A stretch of DNA of 64,000 nucleotides from Brevibacillus brevis (GTDB lineage: Bacteria > Bacillota > Bacilli > Brevibacillales > Brevibacillaceae): assembly GCF_900637055.1 (NCBI RefSeq), contig NZ_LR134338.1:3995001-4059000 (forward strand). Reading direction: 5' to 3'. The translations under genes and the position numbers were made by a program. Positions 1-9,006 of this stretch are shown one piece after another. The notes below the pieces were generated by a model. The model searched no databases and was not told where the DNA came from. It was given only the letters and a program-made list of their open reading frames with translations. Numbering within the stretch: the stretch's first letter is position 1; the number at the start of each line of letters is the position of its first letter.

Positions 1-237
1 TTTCTGCTCTGCATCATACCAAACTAACCCCGGTACTTTGTGTTGGTCGGGGTAAACTCCCGTTATGAGGGAGCAATCTATCGAAGCCGTCATCGTAGGG
101 AAAACGGTGACACAATCTGGTATATACTGGCTATGCTCCATGAAAAACCGAAGCGCCGGAGCTTTATTGGCAGCAATGCATCGCTCCAGAACATCAGGCA
201 TCATGGAGTCGATCAGGAAAAGTATGACCTTTTTCAT
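1..237 (-). CDS. Alkaline phosphatase superfamily protein (5' part only)
   Basis: The first 79 codons are in the window; the gene runs off the left edge. It starts at ATG 237, preceded by a good ribosome site (AGAAAGGTGG). The N-terminus MKKVILFLIDSM followed by CVTVFPTMTASID looks like the metal-binding Asp and the nucleophilic Thr region of type I phosphodiesterase / nucleotide pyrophosphatase proteins. That superfamily hydrolyses phosphate esters or phosphodiesters at a two-metal centre. No signal peptide is evident in the part seen. Substrate cannot be assigned from this fragment. Confidence 0.8.
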   Translation of the reverse strand, partial: MKKVILFLIDSMMPDVLERCIAANKAPALRFFMEHSQYIPDCVTVFPTMTASIDCSLITGVYPDQHKVPGLVWYDAEQK

Positions 238-317
238 CCGGCTGCCACCTTTCTCGTCGTAGTAGTTATAGTCGCACCTGATAGTGTTCGATTTTCCAGT
301 ACCGAGTATACGCCAGA

Positions 318-354
318 AAAAGAAAAAGCCCCTGCTCGCTAAAAGCGACAGGGG
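318..354 (-). terminator. Rho-independent terminator of the S41/SLH operon
   Basis: On the minus strand a GC-rich hairpin (CCCCTGTCGCT / AGCGAGCAGGGG) is followed by a T-rich tract. It lies just past the stop of the S41 protease gene. Confidence 0.85.
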
Positions 355-361
355 ACCATAC

Positions 362-1858
362 TCACGAAGTAAATGTGAGGGTGTTGACATCATTTTTCGT
401 TTGCAGTTTTAGTGCAGGGTACTTCTTCAAATACGGATCAAGTACCACATAATCTTTTTCGCCAATGGAGGTATCACCCAGCAAATGCGAAAGGACAGCA
501 GCTCGGACTTGCAGCCCTTGAGGCGTTTGTTTAAAGAGAGGATCCACTGTCGGGAAAGGAATTCCATTGATGACTGTGTCGCCTTCTGCGTCACTTAGTT
601 CCCACGTATTGACCTTCAAGGAATGGAGAGCTTCTACCACTTGTGCTCCATAATCCTCCACAACCATATCCGGTTGAAGCCCTACGTGATTCACCACGGT
701 ATGCTTAGGTGTAAAATATTCATTCAGTGTAAGCTTGAGTGCATCACCGTCTGACAACGGAATAACTTGTTGGGCACTCCCTTTTCCAAAAGTTTTGGTT
801 CCAACAAGTTTGGCGATGCCATGATCACGCAAGGCACCTGACAACAGTTCAGATGCCGAAGCTGTTCCGCCGTTCACCAAAATTCGCACAGGAATGCCGA
901 TATCTTGTCCATTTCTTACCCACGTCTCTACCTCTACCCCATTGCGATTCGTGGTGTACATGAGCAAGCCTTCTTCCATAAAGAGGCTCGCGATGTCCCG
1001 CGCTGTGGACAAGTATCCCCCGCCATTATCCCGCAGGTCTAACACCAGTCCGGACAACGGTTTTTGCACACGGGAAAGTTCTGCGAGCTTATCCCTTACC
1101 TGGATGGCTCCTTCCGATCCGAATGTCTCAAGACTGATATAGCCAATCGCGCCTTTCGTAAACATCTGTCCTTCCGCTTCCGGCAAGGTCATGGAGGCAC
1201 GCTTCAGCTTCACCTGGTGCTCCCGTTTGTCGGATGGACGATACACAGTAAGAACGGCTTCGGTCCCTTCGTTGCCCTTCAAATAAGCATACGCTTCTTC
1301 AAAAGTCTTTCCGACCAACGAGGTCTCATTGACTTTGATCAATTGATCGCCTCGTTGCAAGGAAGATGCTGCTGCTGGAGAATTCGGAACGATTTCACGG
1401 ATGATAATATGATCATTTTGCAGTCGCAGACGAAAGCCGAATCCAACGAATTGATTTTCAACGTCAGATTGGAACAGACGCAATTCATCTTGGGTAAAAA
1501 ATACGCTGTGCGGGTCATTGAGCGTGGAGAGCATTCCATCAATCGCCCATGTGTTCATCGTCGGCGTATCAAACCCGCCTTTCTTCTGCCATTCTGCAAG
1601 CCTCAATTCCAACTCGTCCCAGGTGTCATCTTCTTCTGAAACTTCGAACTGAAGCTGTTTTTTCGATTTGGCCTGCTCACTGACCACCTCTAGAGCCCCT
1701 TTTACCAATTGTTTGGCTGCCGGCTTGCTCAAGTGGCTCTCCATGACGTGCAGGAACACTTCTTCTGTTTCCTCGTAAGGATACTCTGCCGCTTGCACGG
1801 GAAGAACAGTTGTGAGTAGCAGGGCAGCTGCTACTGCCCATTGACTAATTCGCTTCAT
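362..1858 (-). CDS. S41 family carboxyl-terminal processing protease
   Basis: A 498-residue secreted or membrane-anchored serine protease. Residues 1-23 form a signal peptide ending in VQA. A PDZ domain at about 130-215 (GFGFRLRLQ, VPNSPAA, RGDQLIKVNE) is followed by the peptidase S41 domain. The catalytic Ser is in GTASASELLSGAL and the Lys in TFGKGSAQQ. C-terminal processing proteases cleave protein C-termini outside the membrane. Its start overlaps the stop of the upstream SLH gene by 4 bp (ATGA), so the two are translationally coupled. A joint role at the cell surface is an inference. Confidence 0.9.
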   Translation of the reverse strand: MKRISQWAVAAALLLTTVLPVQAAEYPYEETEEVFLHVMESHLSKPAAKQLVKGALEVVSEQAKSKKQLQFEVSEEDDTWDELELRLAEWQKKGGFDTPTMNTWAIDGMLSTLNDPHSVFFTQDELRLFQSDVENQFVGFGFRLRLQNDHIIIREIVPNSPAAASSLQRGDQLIKVNETSLVGKTFEEAYAYLKGNEGTEAVLTVYRPSDKREHQVKLKRASMTLPEAEGQMFTKGAIGYISLETFGSEGAIQVRDKLAELSRVQKPLSGLVLDLRDNGGGYLSTARDIASLFMEEGLLMYTTNRNGVEVETWVRNGQDIGIPVRILVNGGTASASELLSGALRDHGIAKLVGTKTFGKGSAQQVIPLSDGDALKLTLNEYFTPKHTVVNHVGLQPDMVVEDYGAQVVEALHSLKVNTWELSDAEGDTVINGIPFPTVDPLFKQTPQGLQVRAAVLSHLLGDTSIGEKDYVVLDPYLKKYPALKLQTKNDVNTLTFTS

Positions 1859-3855
1859 GGTGCCACCCCTTTTCGAACATCATCAGGTATCGAGAATGCA
1901 ACATTGCTTGTAAAGTCGTAATTGTCGGTACCCGAATAGGCTACATACCCGTCGCCCTCATAAATTTCTTCATAACGCCATGTATGTTTAACAATTTGGT
2001 CGCTGGCCCGATCAATATAATACTTGTTCATGAACAACGGAACGTCTTTCACTTTTCCTTGTCCGAGCGTAGCTTTCTTTGAGTTCTCTACCAGCATAGA
2101 GCCCGGAATCCACTCCGTAATGACATCGTACTTCCCGTACGATTGCTTGTAGTAGCGAGCATGAAGCTCCTTGGCACGATCGGCTACCTTGACAGCACCA
2201 ACCCACTCGTGCAAAAAGTCAATTTTGTCCGTTCTATTCTTGTCCCATGTCTGCCGATCCGTATCGTACGAGTACTGCGTGTTTGTTTTCCCATCTGTAT
2301 AGGAGAGCAGCTTGTCTGATATTAGTTTTTGCGGAGATTGATAAAAGCCGGATATTCTGCTTATTTGCTTTTCCTTGTTAATATCCTGCGTGTAGGAGAA
2401 CGTCAATCCACTCAACACCGCTTCACCCTTCACTTGGTAGGTGTCGGCATTGTCCAACTGGCGCAAAGAGTATCCCAAATCAGAAATAATAGCTGGCTGA
2501 TCTTTTAAAGATGCAAACTCTTGACGCAACATTTTGTGCAGCTGATTCATTCTGCTGTCTGACGCTTTCGGTTTCATCGCAGCAAGAACCTCTTCTGCTT
2601 CCTGCATACGTCCTTCCTGCAAATAATAATAGGAAGTATTCAACAATGCCTCCGGGCTCCTGTCAGCAAATCGCTGGTATCGTGCCAGCGCCAGGTCTAC
2701 CTGACCACTCCGGATCTCCAGTGCCCCCAAATATACGGCGAGCGATTCCCATTCTTTGGAATCTTGTTTCACTTTTTGTTCATAAGCACTGAGTCGGTCG
2801 AGCACTTTTTTGTATTGGCTTTGATCCTTGTTCCCTAGCTGCAAGGAAATATCATACACATTGGCACTCAATAGCCCGAGTGTGTCCGGGAGAATGATTT
2901 TGTCTTCGAAGTAAGCGTCGATAGCAAGAAAAGCTTCGTCCAGATTGGTTTCAATCGGTGTTTCAGAATTCCAGCTCAATAAATAGTGAACACCGACTTG
3001 ATTGGGGAAAGAGGAATCCGCCAGTTTGCGCAACTGTTCAAATGTCTCTTCACTATCATTTCTACTGCGAATAGCGGCAGCCGCATCTACATAAATCTGT
3101 TCTTCTGTTGTTTTGAGATCTGTATAGGTTGCGAATAACGGCAATACCTCATCGATATCCGGGACCATCGGGAACTTTTTCCCGTCGTAATCCAACAGAG
3201 GCATGATTCCATCCTGAAGGAAATAATTTACCATGCGATCAGCTGCGACTGCAGCATCTCCCCGTTTCACCCGATCCGTTTTTTCTCCCTCTAGCCATCC
3301 CCAGGAACGCACTTCTTCCCAAGCATTTTTACTATCTGGAGACATCGTGAACATTTGCAATATCTTGGCAGCTTCTTCGTTGGTGATCGGCTGGTTCGGC
3401 TTCATCATCTCACCAGGAAAAATGTACTGAATCGCATTTGGACCGTACAGTCTATCCAAGATCGTGGAGATGCGGAGCGTTGGTTTGTACATCCACGTCA
3501 GGCGATCAACATCTTTATAGGGCAAATACGGTTCCTGAAAACCTTCTGCTCGCGCCCACTCCGAATGCTCGGATAAGAAAGTAAGCGGATAGATATGATA
3601 CTGCCCACCGTAATAAAGCCGATCGATCATGACGAGAAATTCTGCACGCGTCATGTCACGATTTGGGTAAAACTTCGGAACATTTGGACCAGCCTCAAAC
3701 AAACCGAGCTGCACACCTTGAATAATTGCGCTTCTCGCCCAATGCTTGCTAATGTCATTGTATGGCAATAAGCCCCCAGCCGCTGATACGACGCCGGGGG
3801 TGAGTAAGCTTAACGTCAATAATCCACAAGAAATCGTCCGGATTAGTTTTTGCAC
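1855..3855 (-). CDS. SLH-domain cell-surface protein with TPR-like region
   Basis: A 666-residue exported protein. Signal peptide at about 1-25 (ends VVSAA). Three S-layer-homology segments lie in about 30-225: a clear one with ISKHWARSAIIQG and PNRDMTRAEFLVMI, then two more diverged. SLH domains bind pyruvylated secondary cell-wall polymer. Residues about 255-440 are helical and TPR-like (SYYYLQEGRMQEAEEVL). The C-terminal third is unassigned and Tyr-rich. The ribosome site GGAGGATTTT precedes the ATG. It forms an operon with the S41 protease and may be its substrate or anchor, which is inference. Confidence 0.82.
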   Translation of the reverse strand: MQKLIRTISCGLLTLSLLTPGVVSAAGGLLPYNDISKHWARSAIIQGVQLGLFEAGPNVPKFYPNRDMTRAEFLVMIDRLYYGGQYHIYPLTFLSEHSEWARAEGFQEPYLPYKDVDRLTWMYKPTLRISTILDRLYGPNAIQYIFPGEMMKPNQPITNEEAAKILQMFTMSPDSKNAWEEVRSWGWLEGEKTDRVKRGDAAVAADRMVNYFLQDGIMPLLDYDGKKFPMVPDIDEVLPLFATYTDLKTTEEQIYVDAAAAIRSRNDSEETFEQLRKLADSSFPNQVGVHYLLSWNSETPIETNLDEAFLAIDAYFEDKIILPDTLGLLSANVYDISLQLGNKDQSQYKKVLDRLSAYEQKVKQDSKEWESLAVYLGALEIRSGQVDLALARYQRFADRSPEALLNTSYYYLQEGRMQEAEEVLAAMKPKASDSRMNQLHKMLRQEFASLKDQPAIISDLGYSLRQLDNADTYQVKGEAVLSGLTFSYTQDINKEKQISRISGFYQSPQKLISDKLLSYTDGKTNTQYSYDTDRQTWDKNRTDKIDFLHEWVGAVKVADRAKELHARYYKQSYGKYDVITEWIPGSMLVENSKKATLGQGKVKDVPLFMNKYYIDRASDQIVKHTWRYEEIYEGDGYVAYSGTDNYDFTSNVAFSIPDDVRKGVAP

Positions 3856-3911
3856 ATAAAATCCTCCTACACTTCATCTGGCAGGCAACATAAGGATGGT
3901 CCTGCTACGTC

Positions 3912-5027
3912 TTAAACAAACTGGAACGGATCTGTGTGCACGTGCGAAGGAATAACCTCTGTTTCGTAGCCATTTGCCTTCAATTGTTCAAGCAAAATGG
4001 TCGCCAGCTTTTCCTTCATGATTTTTTCGATATTGTGACCAGCATCTACGATCGACAAGCCTTCTGCCTGAGCATCATGTGCAGTGTGATAGCCAATGTC
4101 TCCTGTCAAATACACATCCGCGCCTTTAAAAATGGCTTTGGAAACAAAAGAGCTACCGTCTCCACCTACTACTGCTACTTTTTTGACTGTGGCATCCAAG
4201 TCACCAACTACGCGAAGACCATGGAGGGAAAAACGCTCTTTTACGAGCAATGCAAACTCACGCAGCGTAAGTGGTGCGGGCAGAGTACCGATTCGCCCAA
4301 TTCCGTATGCAGTACCGGACTGCTCCAAAGGAATGATGTCATAGGCGACTTCTTCGTACGGATGGGCAGCAAGCATTGCTTTGACCACAGTCGATTGTTT
4401 GGACGCGGGAACAATCATCTCGATGCGAACTTCCTCTGCTTTTTCCAGTTGGCCTGTCGAACCGATATAGGGATTCGTCCCTTCCCCTGGCAAAAAGGTT
4501 CCGGTGCCCTCCGTCTGAAAAGAACAGTGGCTATAGTTGCCTACATGCCCTGCACCCGCTTCAGCAAGTGCGGAAAACACGGCTTCCTTATGGGTAGCGG
4601 GTACGAATACGACGAGCTTCTTCCAAGCCTCTCGGGAAAGAACATCCAGTACATCTACGTCAGTGAGTCCAACCGCTTCAGCGAGCCAGTCGTTCATTCC
4701 GCCATATGCAACATCCAGATTGGTATGAGCTGTGTATACCGCAATATCGTGCTTGATCAGCTTTTCGAAAACGCGTCCTGCGGCGAGATCCGTCCGGAGG
4801 TGCTTGAGTGGTCGATAAATGACGGCATGGTGAGCCACAATCAGGTCAACACCCTCTGCAATGGCTTCATCCACCACAGATTCCAGCACGTCTAATGCGA
4901 CCATCACTTTTTTCACCTTTTTTTGCAAGGTGCCTACATGAAGGCCAATTTTGTCGCCTTCCATCGCCAACGATTTTGGTGCCAGACGTTCTACATATTG
5001 AATTACTGTTTGTCCGTGCGCAAGCAT
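3912..5027 (-). CDS. Nif3-like dinuclear metal centre protein (YqfO)
   Basis: 371 residues, the length of Bacillus YqfO proteins that carry a PII/CutA-like insert between the two Nif3 halves. Metal-binding motifs are visible: [14 protein letters not shown] and [14 protein letters not shown] in the N-terminal half, and [11 protein letters not shown] and VDAGHNIEK in the C-terminal half. Family members form hexameric rings; the biochemical role is not settled (GTP cyclohydrolase I type 2 is a common but weakly supported label). The start overlaps the end of trmK by 25 bp, as in other Firmicutes where the two are neighbours. Confidence 0.93.
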   Translation of the reverse strand: MLAHGQTVIQYVERLAPKSLAMEGDKIGLHVGTLQKKVKKVMVALDVLESVVDEAIAEGVDLIVAHHAVIYRPLKHLRTDLAAGRVFEKLIKHDIAVYTAHTNLDVAYGGMNDWLAEAVGLTDVDVLDVLSREAWKKLVVFVPATHKEAVFSALAEAGAGHVGNYSHCSFQTEGTGTFLPGEGTNPYIGSTGQLEKAEEVRIEMIVPASKQSTVVKAMLAAHPYEEVAYDIIPLEQSGTAYGIGRIGTLPAPLTLREFALLVKERFSLHGLRVVGDLDATVKKVAVVGGDGSSFVSKAIFKGADVYLTGDIGYHTAHDAQAEGLSIVDAGHNIEKIMKEKLATILLEQLKANGYETEVIPSHVHTDPFQFV

Positions 5028-5749
5028 GCGATCACCTCATCGATCCATTGTACTTCTGCTTCGATTTCTTTAATTCGTTCTGCTGCTTCCGGCTTGTCCG
5101 AACGTTTTAATTGAACGATGACCTTTTGCCATTTTTCTTGCTCATGCAGCCACTTCTCTTGTAAAACCTCTGATTTTTCTCCCCAAAGAAACGGACCAAT
5201 GCGCAGGAGCTCTTCCTGTGTACGATCTTTGCCCTCATAAGGCAAGGTAGGATTGCCTCGTTCTGCGACAAGAATCTCATAGATCACGCCGTCCTCTTGC
5301 AAGATGGACTCCGCAATTAACTGCCAACCATTTTCTATCATCCACAGGCGAACCGCTTCTTCCCCTACGTTTGGTTGCAGAATCAGGCGTTGCACGCCTT
5401 CCAGTTTGTCTTTTCCTGCTTCCAAAATGGAAACGATCAATTGTCCACCCATCCCAGCAATGCAGATTACATCTGCTTCGCCAGGATGTAATACCGCGAG
5501 CCCGTTTCCTTTACGCACCGAAGCGCGATCTTTTACCTGCAATGTATGTATTTGTTTTTGTGCCGCTTGAAAAGGCCCTTCGTTCAATTCGCCTGCGATC
5601 ACGAAAGACGCAATTCCTTTTACAAGCAAATAAGAAGCCAACAACGCATGATCCGACCCGATGTCGGCGACGCGGGCTCCTTCTGGACAATAGCGGGCAA
5701 TCGTTTGTAGCCGCTTGGATATTGATACTGATGTCATCTGTATATTCAC
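5003..5749 (-). CDS. trmK: tRNA (adenine(22)-N1)-methyltransferase TrmK
   Basis: 248 residues, class I SAM-dependent fold. The SAM motif is [18 protein letters not shown] and the acidic loop is [18 protein letters not shown]-terminal coiled coil (about 185-245, rich in Glu/Lys/Gln) is typical of TrmK. It methylates N1 of A22 in tRNA. In B. subtilis the gene (yqfN) lies next to sigA; here about 4 kb of accessory genes separate them. It probably shares an operon with nif3. Confidence 0.93.
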   Translation of the reverse strand: MNIQMTSVSISKRLQTIARYCPEGARVADIGSDHALLASYLLVKGIASFVIAGELNEGPFQAAQKQIHTLQVKDRASVRKGNGLAVLHPGEADVICIAGMGGQLIVSILEAGKDKLEGVQRLILQPNVGEEAVRLWMIENGWQLIAESILQEDGVIYEILVAERGNPTLPYEGKDRTQEELLRIGPFLWGEKSEVLQEKWLHEQEKWQKVIVQLKRSDKPEAAERIKEIEAEVQWIDEVIACLRTDKQ

Positions 5750-6120
5750 CTTCCGTTGCCTCTATTCTACCCTATTTGGCAGCAATTGCGAAATGCTAAT
5801 TCCCTAACAGATGATCAGCAAAGAACGACAAAATCTTCGCTGTTACCCACAACAAGGACAATGCAGCCAATAGGAACTCTTGGGTGGTAGTCGGGAGGCT
5901 TACAGGTGGCCGTTACGTTGGATGTAATGTTCGGGATAACAAGCAAAGTTTTTAAATATAACGATATTTTATGGTGTTTTATGTAATATAACTTAATTTT
6001 TACCAAATTGTGAACTTTATTTTAATAAATAAATATTTACAATTTTTTTACAGATATGTATATTAACGCCATGCACATCATGAACTACATAAACTAAATA
6101 TCTTTAAGGAGGAGAACAGT
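5750..6120. other. Intergenic region between divergent trmK and subtilase gene
   Basis: This gap is AT-rich toward its right end. It holds the subtilase promoter and ribosome site, and by position the trmK promoter. A 63-codon minus-strand frame at 5815-6006 has no ribosome site or recognisable protein and is not called. Confidence 0.6.
6036..6064 (+). promoter_or_regulatory. Sigma-A-type promoter of the subtilase gene
   Basis: TTTACA (6036-6041) and TATATT (6059-6064) are separated by 17 bp. They lie 56 bp upstream of an ATG that has a strong AAGGAGGAG ribosome site. Confidence 0.6.
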
Positions 6121-7407
6121 ATGAAAAAAAGAACCGGCAAGTGGTGGGGAATGGCATTACTCTCTTCGGCGCTAGTAATGAGTGTCTTCACAGGTGTGGG
6201 GGCAGCCAGTAATGATTCAACCAGTGAATTCAGTGAATTGGGTACTGCACGGGTATTAATTCAGTCAGATTCGGATGTGAGAACTGGTAATTTTGCTGAA
6301 CCACTGGAAGTACGCCATGATTTTGGTGAAGAGGGCTTTACCCTTGATGTAAATAGTGATCAACTTAACCAACTGAAAAGCGATCCCAATGTAAAAATTA
6401 CAGTGTTGAAAAAATTAAAGATCGCTGAGTATATAGAAGAAGACCAGGCAAGCGATCCAGAGTTCTCTCCTTCGGCAGTCGTTCCGTGGGGAATTAAAGC
6501 AATCTATAAGAACCAATCCCTCTCCGCTACGACTGGAGGTGCTGATGTTCGTGTTGCAGTCCTGGATACTGGCGTGTACACGCAGCACCCAGACCTAACC
6601 GCTAACGCAGAGCAGTGCAACGATTTCACGCAAGCTTCTCCTGTTGTTACCGGTGCTTGCAATGATGCGCATGGTCATGGAACACATGTCGCTGGAACTG
6701 TTCTCGCTGACGGCGGGGGTGGCGCAGGTATTTATGGTGTAGCACCAGATGCAAAGCTATGGGCATATAAAGTATTGGATGACTCAGGCTCCGGCTATGA
6801 GGATGACATTGCCTATGCCATTCGTTACGCTGCTGACCAGTCCGCTCAATTAGGCGTGAAAGCAATCGTTTCTATGTCCCTTGGCTCAAGCGGTAAGAGT
6901 ACCCTTATGGAAAGTGCCATCACTTATGCAAACCAAAAAGGTGTATTAGTCGTCGCTGCGGCTGGTAACTCTGGACCGACAGTGAATAGCATTGGCTACC
7001 CTGGAGCATTAGTGAATACAGTAGCCGTAGCAGCGTTGGAGAATGTTCAACAAAACGGAACCTACCGTGTGGCTGACTTCTCTTCTCGTGGCAGGAGCGG
7101 TCAAGCGGGAGACTACGTAATTCAAGAGCGCGATGTGGAAGTATCAGCACCAGGACGCGCTATTCAGTCTACATGGAACAACGGAGGCTATAATTCCATC
7201 AGCGGAACCTCCATGGCAACACCGCACGTTTCAGGTTTGGCTGCAAAAATCTGGGCATCCAATCCATCTTGGAGCTATCAAGATGTTCGCGTAGAATTGC
7301 AAAAACGTGCGAGAGGAAATGACATCAAAGGTGGCTCAAACGCTGCTGTAGGTGACGATATCGCTAGTGGCTTTGGATTCCCAACTGTTCAACCTGGCGA
7401 TCAATAA
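6121..7407 (+). CDS. Secreted subtilisin-like serine protease (S8 family)
   Basis: 428 residues. Signal peptide at about 1-29 (KKRTGKW then hydrophobic, ending VGA). The propeptide region runs to about 120, and the mature enzyme begins near AVVPWGIKAIY. The catalytic triad is visible: Asp in VAVLDTGVYTQHPDL, His in HGHGTHVAGTV, Ser in SGTSMATPHVSG; the oxyanion Asn is in AAGNSG. Two cysteines flank the His region (EQCNDF, GACNDA) and may form a disulfide. It is a single-gene plus-strand transcript amid minus-strand housekeeping genes, consistent with an acquired extracellular protease. Confidence 0.95.
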   Translation: MKKRTGKWWGMALLSSALVMSVFTGVGAASNDSTSEFSELGTARVLIQSDSDVRTGNFAEPLEVRHDFGEEGFTLDVNSDQLNQLKSDPNVKITVLKKLKIAEYIEEDQASDPEFSPSAVVPWGIKAIYKNQSLSATTGGADVRVAVLDTGVYTQHPDLTANAEQCNDFTQASPVVTGACNDAHGHGTHVAGTVLADGGGGAGIYGVAPDAKLWAYKVLDDSGSGYEDDIAYAIRYAADQSAQLGVKAIVSMSLGSSGKSTLMESAITYANQKGVLVVAAAGNSGPTVNSIGYPGALVNTVAVAALENVQQNGTYRVADFSSRGRSGQAGDYVIQERDVEVSAPGRAIQSTWNNGGYNSISGTSMATPHVSGLAAKIWASNPSWSYQDVRVELQKRARGNDIKGGSNAAVGDDIASGFGFPTVQPGDQ

Positions 7408-7419
7408 AAAATAAGAAAC

Positions 7420-7465
7420 AAAAAAAGAGCCATGGCTGTCAGTTTTCGCTGGCAGTCATGCTCTT
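7420..7465. terminator. Bidirectional terminator between subtilase and acyl-CoA dehydrogenase genes
   Basis: The hairpin GAGCCATGGCTGTCAG / CTGGCAGTCATGCTC (7427-7463) is flanked by an A-run on the left and CTTTCG on the right. It serves two convergent genes. Confidence 0.75.
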
Positions 7466-7486
7466 TCGTTATCAAACATGGAAAGG

Positions 7487-8626
7487 CTAGCACCCGATTT
7501 CTCTTGCGATGACATTACGTAAAATCTCTGAAGTCCCCTCGCCGATCTCTAACAGCCGGGCATCGCGGAAAAATCGTTCCACCTGATACTCCCGCATATA
7601 ACCATAGCCACCATGAATCTGAATAGCCTGGTGAGTAGCAGACATGGCAATCTCCGAAGCATACAATTTTGCCATTGCCGCTTCTTTCGTAAATTTGCGT
7701 CCATGATCCTTCAGCCACGCTGCTTTATACACCATCGTTCTCGCCAGCTCTATTTGCATCGCCATATCCGCCAGCTTGTGCTGGATCGCTTGAAAATGGC
7801 TCAAGGAATTACCAAAAGCTGTTCGCTGCTTGGAGTATTGCAGTGCCTTATCGTAGGCAGCCTGTGCAATTCCTACTGCCATAGCTCCGATCCCGATTCG
7901 CCCACCATCAAGTGTAATGAGGAACTGCTTGAAGCCTTCGCCCCGCTTCCCAAGGACGTTTTCTTCTGGCACCCGGACGTTTTCAAGAACGAGCTCGGTC
8001 GTATTGGAGCTATGCAAGCCGAGCTTTTCATAGTTCGCCAGCACTTGAAAACCAGGTGAATCTGTCGGAACGATAAAAGCAGTGATACCTCGTGAGCCCT
8101 GCTCTTTGTCAGTCACAGCTGTCAAGGCAAGAAACGAAGCATAGGAGGCGTTTGTAATGAAGCATTTGGAGCCGTTAATCGTCCACTCCCCGTCAGCCAA
8201 GACCGCATTCGTCCTCGTGCCACCTGCGTCAGACCCTGCATTCGGTTCCGTCAAGCCAAACGCACCAAAGCTTTCGCCGGAACAGATTTTGCTTAAATAG
8301 TTCAGCTTTTGCTCTTCTGTCCCAAACAAAGCCAGTGGAGCGCCACCTAACGAGATATGAGCCGAATACGTGATTCCTGTAGAACCGCATGCACGACTAA
8401 GCTCTTCTACAACAATCGCAAAACTCGTGGAATCAGCTCCCGCACCCCCGTATTTCTCAGAGAAGGGAAGACCCATCAAGTTCAGCTCGCTCATCTGCTT
8501 GAATATTTCGACAGGAAATTGTTTGGTTTGATCGCGTTCATCTGCTCCTGGAGCCACTACCTCATCAGCAAATTCGCGTATCATTTTTTTCAACATTTGT
8601 TGTTCTGAAGTCAAATCGAAGTTCAT
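7487..8626 (-). CDS. Acyl-CoA dehydrogenase (short/branched-chain type)
   Basis: 379 residues, the usual length of short-chain acyl-CoA dehydrogenases. Signatures seen: GAFGLTEPNAGSD (FAD/substrate region), QAIQIHGGYGYMREYQVER, and the catalytic Glu in EIGEGTSEI near the C-terminus. These FAD enzymes oxidise acyl-CoA to enoyl-CoA and pass electrons to ETF in fatty-acid or branched-chain amino-acid breakdown. It stands alone and has a palindromic operator just upstream, suggesting substrate-responsive repression. Exact chain length cannot be read from sequence. Confidence 0.93.
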   Translation of the reverse strand: MNFDLTSEQQMLKKMIREFADEVVAPGADERDQTKQFPVEIFKQMSELNLMGLPFSEKYGGAGADSTSFAIVVEELSRACGSTGITYSAHISLGGAPLALFGTEEQKLNYLSKICSGESFGAFGLTEPNAGSDAGGTRTNAVLADGEWTINGSKCFITNASYASFLALTAVTDKEQGSRGITAFIVPTDSPGFQVLANYEKLGLHSSNTTELVLENVRVPEENVLGKRGEGFKQFLITLDGGRIGIGAMAVGIAQAAYDKALQYSKQRTAFGNSLSHFQAIQHKLADMAMQIELARTMVYKAAWLKDHGRKFTKEAAMAKLYASEIAMSATHQAIQIHGGYGYMREYQVERFFRDARLLEIGEGTSEILRNVIAREIGC

Positions 8627-8685
8627 AATCGCTGCCCCCTTGAAAACGCTTTAGTAAAGAACTATCAAGAAACACACAATTTTGA

Positions 8686-8719
8686 CTGAGCGTTTGTTCA
8701 GAATACTCTTACCATTATA
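8686..8719 (-). promoter_or_regulatory. Acyl-CoA dehydrogenase promoter with palindromic operator
   Basis: On the minus strand a perfect TATAAT -10 box (8714-8719) is followed by the near-palindrome CTGAACAAACGCTCAG (8686-8701) covering the expected transcription start. TetR-type fatty-acid regulators use sites of this size and position; the regulator here is not known. No good -35 box is seen. Confidence 0.5.
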
Positions 8720-8752
8720 CACCACGATTTTGGATTCATGTGGTAATTTCTC

Positions 8753-8780
8753 AAAAAAAAACACGCCTATGATCGGCGTG
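8753..8780 (-). terminator. Terminator overlapping the end of the small membrane-protein gene
   Basis: The minus-strand hairpin CACGCC / GGCGTG with a 7-nt loop is followed by nine T residues. The stop codon of the upstream small ORF lies in the hairpin. Confidence 0.8.
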
Positions 8781-8931
8781 CTCCTAATAAAATCGCTCCC
8801 AAAAAAGATACAGCGGCTGCTATGAATCCGATGCTGTATGTATTTACACCCATAAGCTTGGCTACTGTTTCTCCACCCAGAAAAATAGCCGCCAGTAAAA
8901 TACCGATTAATACTTTCCACTTGTTGTTCAT
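8767..8931 (-). CDS. Small membrane protein, 54 residues
   Basis: Begins MNNKWKVLIGILLAAIFLGG and ends GAILLGARRS. Two hydrophobic stretches (about 6-20 and 33-50) suggest two transmembrane helices with a short connecting loop (TVAKLMGVNTYS). A ribosome-site-like GGGGTG lies 6 nt before the ATG, and a terminator overlaps the stop. No family recognised. The overlapping 89-codon frame at 8651-8920 runs through this terminator and is judged spurious. Confidence 0.7.
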   Translation of the reverse strand: MNNKWKVLIGILLAAIFLGGETVAKLMGVNTYSIGFIAAAVSFLGAILLGARRS

Positions 8932-9006
8932 TTATTCACCCCGTTTGCTCTCTTCTGAAATTGTAACAGATAAGCAGCGAGAGGAAAACGAGAAGTAGGC
9001 AGAGTC

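Noticed and set aside
40..342. 100-codon plus-strand ORF at the left edge
   Set aside because: Antisense to the phosphatase-superfamily gene whose N-terminus is clear on the minus strand; also runs into the terminator.
5815..6006. 63-codon minus-strand ORF in the subtilase promoter region
   Set aside because: No ribosome site, odd composition, no family.
8651..8920. 89-codon minus-strand ORF
   Set aside because: Out of frame with the better-supported 54-residue membrane protein and crosses its terminator.
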